64,000 nt of DNA from Buddleja alternifolia. Its lineage: Eukaryota; Streptophyta; Magnoliopsida; Lamiales; Scrophulariaceae. The notes beneath the pieces are model-generated. The model was not told the origin of the DNA. It did no database searches and saw nothing but the letters and a program-made list of their open reading frames with translations. The position numbers and the translations under genes are program-made. Shown here piece by piece: positions 57,489-64,000 of the stretch (positions are counted from its first letter, which is position 1; each line of letters begins with the position of its first letter). Location: NCBI GenBank assembly GCA_019426215.1, contig CM033396.1, positions 32,345,154 through 32,409,153 of the forward strand, written 5' to 3'.

Positions 57489-58817
57489 TGTTTACATCCC
57501 TTAGCATAGCTTATACAATCTCGTAAGATAGTTGGCCAGTAGAATCCATATCTTTGTATCAGCCACCTCATTTTCTGTCCTGGCTGATGGGCTCCGCACA
57601 CCCCTTCGTGGGTTTCTGCCATTATAATTAGTGCATCCTCCAGGTCGAGACATTTCAACAAAACCCCTTGAGGATCCTTTCTATATAACTCTTTCCCATC
57701 ATAAAAATAATGATGTGCCATCAATTTTAGCTTATTTGAGAATCTCCCTCTAGCTGGGTCTTGGAGATATTTGATGATCTCAAGGCGCCAATCTTGTTCT
57801 TTTTTAAGAATATCTATTTTGTGAATTCGAGCCACCCTTTGCTCGAAAGGTAGTACTATCCTCGGTTTGAGTTGGATAGTTGACTCAAACATATCTGAAT
57901 CGATTTTATATCCCGATGCTAATTGAGCCAAATCATTAGATATTTGATTCTTTTCCCGTGGTACATACGAAACTTCAACTGTCTCGAAACATTTGAATAA
58001 CTCATTTATTCGAGCAAAAGAGGTTATTGCTACGGGACTTACACATTTAAATATTCCCTTCACTTGATTTATTATCAACTGGGAATCCCCTTTTATCTTT
58101 ATGCTCTTTGCTTTCATATCTCGTAGTACCTCTAATCCTAAGATAAGGGCTTCGTATTTTGCCCTATTGTTAGTGCAGTCACCTTCGATTTTCGCATACA
58201 TTTTGGTAATTAATTTAGACGGGGATATTATATATATCCCGACCCCTGCGCTATCTCGAGTGCTTGATCCGTCGAAATAGAGAATCCAAGGAGCGGTGCT
58301 AATGACATCAATTTCGAAATGTCCCCTGGTTCCCTTATCTATAGATGGATGATCCGCTAAAAAATCAGTCAATGCTTGACCTTTTACTGCTTTTTGTGGC
58401 ACATAGATCAAGTCAAATTGGAGTAAGCTAAGACGCCATTTACTTAATCGACCTTTAACCAAAGGTTGATTGATCATAAATTTGATGACGTCGGTCGGGG
58501 ATACCACTTCGATAGAATATGCAGCAAAATAATGCCTTAATTTAGTAGAGGCAAAATATAGGCTGAGGCACCATTTTTCTATTGAAGTATACCTTTTTTA
58601 TGCATCATTTAGAAGTCTACTCAAGTAAAATACAGCTTGTTCGTAGCCTTTGTCGTTTTCCTGCACTAAAAGGCACCCTATTGACACTTCTACTGCTGAT
58701 ATATATAATCTTAGCTTTTTTCCTTTTCGAGGAGGAATCAGCACCGGAGGCTGGACTAAATATTTCTTTATAGCATCGAATGCTTCTTTTTGCTCATCGC
58801 CCCATACAAATTCATCC
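57461..58817 (-). pseudogene. Tat RNase H, archaeal-type RNase H and integrase zinc finger
   Basis: 58817-58508 holds the gypsy RNase H in broken frames. The 348-residue frame 58507-57461 begins in its end (LQFDLIYVPQKAVKGQALTD) and continues with a second RNase H: WILYFDGSSTRDSAGVGIYI, NNRAKYEALILGLEVLRDM, KGDSQLIINQVKGIF and VPREKNQISNDLAQLAS. The metal ligands D, E and D are present. This duplicated RNase H is diagnostic of the Tat lineage. The frame ends in the integrase zinc finger (HEGVCGAHQPGQKM, then YAKGCKQCQKH). Confidence 0.9.
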
Positions 58818-60053
58818 TCATCTGGAGAAAGCCTCCGTTTTTCCGGCTAAGTTGGCTATAAATCTTCGTAGAAAATTCACTTGCCTGAGGAAACTCTGAA
58901 GTTCTTTTTTATTGTTCCGAGGTTTAGCTTCTATAATGGTTTTGGCTTTGTTTCGGTCCACTTCGATGCCTCGATGATGTATTAGGAACCCCAAAAAATT
59001 TCCAGCTTCCACGTCGAAAGCACATTTCAAAGGATTCATTTTTAAATTAAATAATCTCATTCGTTGGAAAGATTCAATTAAAAATCGTTTATGTTCTTCG
59101 TGATCTTGAGCTTTAACCACTATATCATCGATATATATTTCTAAAGACTTTTCGATTACATCATGGAAAATGTAATTCATAGTCCTCTGGTAGGTGGCTC
59201 CGGCATTTTTTAAGCCGAACAGCATGACCCTCCATTCAAATGTCCCTATGGACCCTGGACATCTGAAAGCTGTTTTATGCCGATCCGCTTCAGCTATTTT
59301 CAACTGATAATATCCAGAATACCCATCCATAAAGGACATCACCTTATGCCCAGCAGCTGCATCAATCAATACATCTGCCATTGGCATCGGGTATTCGTCT
59401 TTCGGTGTAGCCTTATTCAAATCTCTAAAGTCGATGCATATTCGTACTTTACCATTCTTCTTAATTACTGGTACTATATTAGCCAACCATTCAACATATC
59501 GAGTTGGCCTAATGAACTTGGCTTCGACTAACTTCTCTATTTCTTCTTTGATGGCTCCCATTAGATCTGGGGATAGACGCCTCGACGCTTGTATTACAGG
59601 TTTAAAGCCTGGTTTAATGGGTAACTCGTGTCGAGTTACATTTGTATCAATTTCGGGCATTTCATGATGTGCCCAAGCGAAACAATCTTTAAATTGATGT
59701 AATATTTTGATTAGTTCTCTTTTCTCTATTTGGTTCATTTTTGAACTTACGTAGGTAATTCGAGGATTTTCGATTGTCCCTAGATTAACTTCTTCCAACT
59801 GATCCTGACCATTTTTTCTGGTATCTTCGTCTGGTTTTAGGATCCCTTCTTTGATATTTTTGGTTTTCGAATTAGCTACATCCTTTTCGTTCTGGACGTC
59901 TGTTCTATGTTTATTGTTTCGAGAATCTTCATTATGAGTGTCATCTTTTCGAGAGCCTGCCATACACGTTTCATCTCGAGAGGTGATTGTTTGGGGACCT
60001 GTCGCACATGTTGGATCTCGAGAGGTTGTTTCTCGAGAATTTACCTTACACAT
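58818..60053 (-). CDS. Tat reverse transcriptase
   Basis: A 411-residue uninterrupted frame. Residues 1-50 are a repeat-rich linker with several SRDxTC-like units. RT motifs follow: VIKKNGKVRICIDFRDLNKA at 197-215, MDGYSGYYQLKIAEADRHKT at 242-261, MLFGLKNAGATYQR at 277-290, and the intact catalytic YIDD at 307-310. KMNPLKCAFDVEAGNFLGF follows. All catalytic aspartates expected of RVT_1 are present. The frame stops inside the segment between RT and RNase H. It synthesises element cDNA. Confidence 0.93.
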   Translation of the reverse strand: MCKVNSRETTSRDPTCATGPQTITSRDETCMAGSRKDDTHNEDSRNNKHRTDVQNEKDVANSKTKNIKEGILKPDEDTRKNGQDQLEEVNLGTIENPRITYVSSKMNQIEKRELIKILHQFKDCFAWAHHEMPEIDTNVTRHELPIKPGFKPVIQASRRLSPDLMGAIKEEIEKLVEAKFIRPTRYVEWLANIVPVIKKNGKVRICIDFRDLNKATPKDEYPMPMADVLIDAAAGHKVMSFMDGYSGYYQLKIAEADRHKTAFRCPGSIGTFEWRVMLFGLKNAGATYQRTMNYIFHDVIEKSLEIYIDDIVVKAQDHEEHKRFLIESFQRMRLFNLKMNPLKCAFDVEAGNFLGFLIHHRGIEVDRNKAKTIIEAKPRNNKKELQSFLRQVNFLRRFIANLAGKTEAFSR

Positions 60054-60214
60054 TTCGTTATGACAATATATCGAATTAAATTTATCATGACTAATATGAT
60101 CAAGATCGTAATCACATAATTTCGATTCTATTCGTTCAATAGTTAATTTTCGAAAAACATTTGAAACAACGCTATCCCTACTTACAACTGCTTACTTCAT
60201 AACTTATACAAAGT

Positions 60215-61364
60215 TCAAACTTGCCCTATTTCGATTTCGGCTAACTTAGAGCCCATCTCGAATGCAGACTCTTCTCGGACTTCCCTTTCTTCTTCTTCTT
60301 CTTCTTCTTCTTCTTCTTCTTCTGTAGCCTCTTCGATGGCTTTTCCCGTGAATCTTAAATGGCCACTTCCTTCGAGCTTTCCTGCTCCATACCTGGCATT
60401 GACAATTTGTGTATCGATGAAATAATTATTTCTTTCTGCTTTGACCACCTCGAATTGGTGTCCGTTCCAACAAATTAACACTTGATGTAAGGTCGAAGGG
60501 ATACAATAGTTTTGGTGTATCCAATCTCTCCCCAACAGAGCATTAAATGATGGTGAATTTGTCTCGACTACAAAAAATACCGAATAGGAACTTTGGGTTC
60601 CTATTTTGATCCGACAGGGCAAAACTCCTAATACTTTGGTAGCTTGACCCTAAAAATCCGTAGACTGCTACATCAGTAGCTACTAAGTTTTTTGAGCTTT
60701 TACCTAGTCTTGTTAACGTTTTTTCCGGCAAAATGTTAACAGTAGCCCCATTGTCCACTAATACTTTATTAATGGGAATGCCTTCGATTTCGGCTTTTAT
60801 GAACAAGGGTTTCATGTGGTTATTATTTATTTCCTCTTTCGAAAATAACAGTTTAGCCAAATTTTCGACTTTATGCCCATTGTCTTCGAGTGATTTATCA
60901 CTAATAATTTGAAAACAAGGCGGGTTACCTTTCTCCTGGTCAGTCGTGAGTTCGAGCATATTTTCTTCCTCATCCGTACTTTCTTTGGCTGCGAATTCGG
61001 CTGGCAGCACAGTTACCATATCTACGTCCCTATCTTCCTCAAGTTTCAGAATCCTTTCCAAAGAAGCTTCTTTTGCTTTTAAATCAGCTTCGTTTGCTGA
61101 TTCTTCGTATGGCGCGTCTCCCAGTAAAATATCCAGGTCATCTCCAGACTCGAAATCTCCCAACTCTTCATCATCTTCAGTCGTAATACCTTTTCCTTTT
61201 AAACTCGCCTCTCTTAGTTGGTCGCTCAACTGATCAACATCCTTTTCGAGATCTTCCCCACTAGGATTCTTGACTATTTTCGATTTCAAGATCCCTTTCG
61301 ATAATGCCTCTTCTTCGACCCTTAGATTGGCAATCATTGCCTCCTGTTGCATTCCCCAGGCCAC
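60215..61364 (-). pseudogene. Tat aspartic protease region
   Basis: In phase with gag after the TGA, this acidic stretch leads to IPINKVLVDNGATVNILPEK, the protease active site with D-N-G. A frameshift near 60600 moves the rest to the 60622-60215 frame, which has FNALLGRDWIHQNYCIPSTL, typical of Tat proteases. A GAA/TTC microsatellite inside codes a run of glutamates. The retropepsin would release gag and pol products. Confidence 0.87.
60288..60323 (-). repeat. (TTC)12 microsatellite coding poly-Glu
   Basis: About twelve TTC units on the plus strand. On the minus strand they encode the run EEEEEEEEEEE in the protease linker, a likely slippage site. Confidence 0.9.
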
Positions 61365-61370
61365 CGCTGC

Positions 61371-64000
61371 TCAAGAGTAGGCCACTTGTTGGGCGATAAC
61401 CTTCGGGTGGTCATCTTTCTTTCTCTCGATGTGCCTGCGATATCCACCTAGGCGGTCCAAGGGTGAATTCTTGCCGGATGGTGCAGATCTTCCATATCCT
61501 CTTCCTCCTCTTCCTCGAAAGTGCATATCGAAAGGCATTATTCCAAAGACTTGGTCGTTCGCTTCGTACCATTGCCTTTTATTCCACTCCTTCTGATATG
61601 CGGGAATCCAATCTGGATCGTTCGGGATAACTTGTAACCTTACTAATTCATAATGCAAAGTATCTGCTCACTGACTGCATAATATCTTCTGCATCTGGGT
61701 TAAATTCTTCACCACCCTAGCAGGCGTCTGATAGACAATCTCACGTACAGGGGTTTCGAGTACCTCTTTATACAATTTTTCCTCTTTTCCTTGAGCGGTC
61801 GATTTGGTTTCGCCGACCGCTTCTTTGTTTTTCTGCTTTCCATCCTGATCGAATTCCAAAATTCTCTTCTTGATTCCTGGTAGGCATATCGTGCCTCTCT
61901 CATACTGTTTTGCCACAAAACGTCTGAAAATTTGGCACTGGTCCGTGGTATGTATAGTATTCATGTGCCATCTGCACATGCCTTCTAAACCTTCGTCTTT
62001 TACCTTCGGGAATGTCAGCACTCCCTCATCTATTAGCCTATTAAACAATCGGTTTGCCAACTTGGCCTCCTTTCGTACCTGTAAATTAGAATGTTCGAAC
62101 TCGTTAATATCCACAGTATTAATCTCGAAATTTAGAACAGGAAATGGATCTTCCTCAATATTTGGTTTTTGAGTATCTAGAAAAATAATATCTTTTGAGT
62201 CCAATTTTTCTTGTACCAAATTCCTAAACATAATACACTCATTCATTTCGTGTGAAAAAGCATTGTGCCATTTACAGTATAGCTTTCCTTTAATCTCTGA
62301 TTTTGAAGGGATCCTATATCTCCCCTTCAACCTAAGTTTTTTATTGGCAAGAAGGCAGTCGAATATTCGCTCGGTTTTAGTCACATCGAAACTATACTCA
62401 TTTTCTTTCTTTGTTTGTAAAGAGACTGTAGCTATACAGTCCTTTCTTTCGAGGGCCCCACATTGAAACGGGGGTCCTTTAACGAATTCTGCCAGATCTA
62501 TTTCATAGGCATCTTCGAATGCCCATGGAATTCCCACCTCGAAGGCATTGAAACCCTGATGTTTTCTCTGGCTTTCTTCTCTTAACATATTTTCATATCT
62601 CACCGCGCTCTCTGCTAGACCACTAAAATCAGAGAACATCATTCCGTCAAATTTTACTCTATAATCAAAAGCCATGTTTTGTTGAGCTAATTGAACAAAT
62701 TCAGATTCGGGAATGTTCAAATGACATTTGATCCTAGCTTTCTTAAATCGGGCCGAGAAATCTTCTATTGACTCTCCAGGATTCTGCCCTATTTTGGCTA
62801 AGTCACTCATGGTCATGCTCGGTTCAGTTCGAGCAAAATGATTTTGGAACTGAAATTGCATTTCCCAAGTACGTATCGAATTAGGTGATAAATTCATATA
62901 CCAGTTAAACGCTGACCCGATTAAGGAACTAGGGAATAACCATAGTTTGAGATAATCCTGATCGGCTGCCTCTCGGCATTGGCAAGTGAATCGAGACAAA
63001 TGTTCTAGAGCTGACACATGGTCTTCTCCAGAAAACAAAGTGAAGTTGGGAATTTTATACGTTCTTGAGAAAGGAAAATTCCTGTCTACCCAGTCGGGGT
63101 AAGGTTTCCCAGGAATCAAACGGTGGTTCCTTCGAAAACCAGGCCCATATATCCTTTCGATGGCCATTTCCACTTGATTTTGTAGAGGATCTTGAATTTG
63201 CGGTCCAAAATTTCCTCCTATGTAGTTATTAGGCACGTACTGCCCCCCAGCATATGGGAACTGCAAATTGTTATTCACGAAAGGGAAATTTTGGTTTACC
63301 TGATAATTGGGCAGACCTTGATTTCCTATGTTAAAGGGTGCATTCGAAGATCCTATATATGGTTGACTTTGAGGCGCACCCTGCGTCCCATTGTAATATC
63401 CTTGAGTATAACCAATATTTGGTTCAGGATTTCCAAGATTAACATTAGGTGGGTATCCAGCGGGAAACTGTTCCGAACCATTCGGTTGTACGGAGACATT
63501 TGGCCTTGCTGGTTGAGGAATAAACTGAGTTGTATAGGCATTCACCTGACTCACACGTGGATGCCCCCCAGCATTTTGTAGATTCGAGTAGTGCTGCTCC
63601 TCGAGTGGAACTTGATTCGAGCACTGGCCAGTCTCGAATCTTTCCTCTCGAGTTCGCGCATCTCGAGGATACCCGAGGGGAACTTCATTAGGACTAACTG
63701 TCCTGGTTCGAACCCTAGGTTCTATTGATATTAATTGAGATACTTTTTCTACTAGAGTGTTATGCCGGCTAATTAGGGGTTCGAGTGCTAATGCTACCTG
63801 GGTACTTATCATATTCGAAAAGACATCACATGTTTGATTAAAGATTTCTCCTAATTCAGTGATTACTCGAGTAACCTCCCGAGCCAGTCCATCTCGAGCG
63901 TTCACTGCAATGTCCTGCACAATTGCAGTGAATATTCGGGCCGACTCTTGCGCTAACACTCGGTACTGATCATCGAATTCTCTTCTTTGATCTTCGCGAG
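61371..64000 (-). CDS. Tat gag (partial at window edge)
   Basis: The frame is open to the last base of the window, so its start lies outside; the first in-window residues read REDQRREFDDQYRVLAQES. A glycine/proline/asparagine-rich stretch precedes the gag core (IPNFTLFSGEDHVSALEHL, LWLFPSSLIGSAFNWYMNL, GESIEDFSARFKKARIKC). Two C-x2-H-x4-H-x4-C fingers follow (CKWHNAFSHEMNEC and CRWHMNTIHTTDQC). A TGA at 61668-61670 interrupts the frame, which continues in the same phase to a second TGA at 61371-61373. The product would form the particle and bind RNA. Confidence 0.92.

Larger units (their letters stand above)
56479..64000 (-). mobile_element. Tat-lineage Ty3/gypsy element, polyprotein strand, cut by window end
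   Basis: Read on the minus strand: gag, protease, RT, RNase H, a second archaeal-type RNase H, and integrase. RT before integrase marks Ty3/gypsy, and the extra RNase H marks the Tat lineage. The PMD gene lies between the end of integrase and the 3' end of the element, the place where antisense ORFs are known in Tat elements. Damage is light: two in-frame TGA codons and a handful of one-base shifts, so it looks young beside the Athila and copia copies here. The 5' LTR lies beyond the window. Confidence 0.9.

Overview
The window looks like nuclear DNA of a flowering plant, most likely a eudicot. It has an intron-containing gene, a pentatricopeptide-repeat (PPR) gene, a eukaryotic tRNA-Ser, and plant lineages of Ty1/copia and Ty3/gypsy retrotransposons with tRNA-iMet and tRNA-Asp primer sites. 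Only two ordinary host genes are clear: a tRNA-Ser(AGA) near 18.7 kb and a single-exon PPR gene near 20.1-21.7 kb. Almost everything else is transposable element (TE) sequence, much of it nested. The species cannot be named from the sequence.

Layout. 1-9029 is a nearly complete but frameshifted Ty1/copia element (Copia A); its 5' LTR is cut by the window edge. 9030-9330 is an orphan fragment of the Tat-type element at the far right. 9331-20000 is AT-rich intergenic DNA holding small non-autonomous DNA transposons: an inverted-repeat element, a hAT-like element with a duplicated end, a Mutator-like element with a perfect 9-bp target duplication, a second Mutator-like element nested inside it with a 10-bp duplication, and a fold-back element. 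20.0-25.1 kb holds the PPR gene, two tandem duplications and a possible orphan first exon.

25.1-45.1 kb is a nest. Pieces of a second copia family (Copia B) lie in both orientations. A 5.0-kb non-autonomous LTR element (LARD type) sits inside one of its LTRs with a perfect 5-bp target duplication. A CACTA transposon with a TNP1/Ulp1-type gene has been turned into a 3.5-kb palindrome. A third copia fragment (Copia C) forms another head-to-head inverted repeat of gag. 45.1-51.4 kb is a decayed Athila-type gypsy element. 51.4-52.0 kb is the end of a Copia A-type LTR.

52.0-64.0 kb is the most interesting part. A Tat-lineage gypsy polyprotein (gag, protease, RT, two RNase H domains, integrase) is read on the minus strand and leaves the window at its gag end. 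Convergent to it on the plus strand is a seven-exon gene for a plant mobile domain (PMD) protein with a C-terminal coiled coil. The two stop 33 bp apart. The gene has its own TATA box, all six introns have GT-AG ends, and five of the six junctions keep the reading frame. This matches the known arrangement of antisense extra ORFs in Tat elements, and here the cargo is recognisable. The whole block, introns included, is strikingly rich in the palindromic tetramer TCGA.
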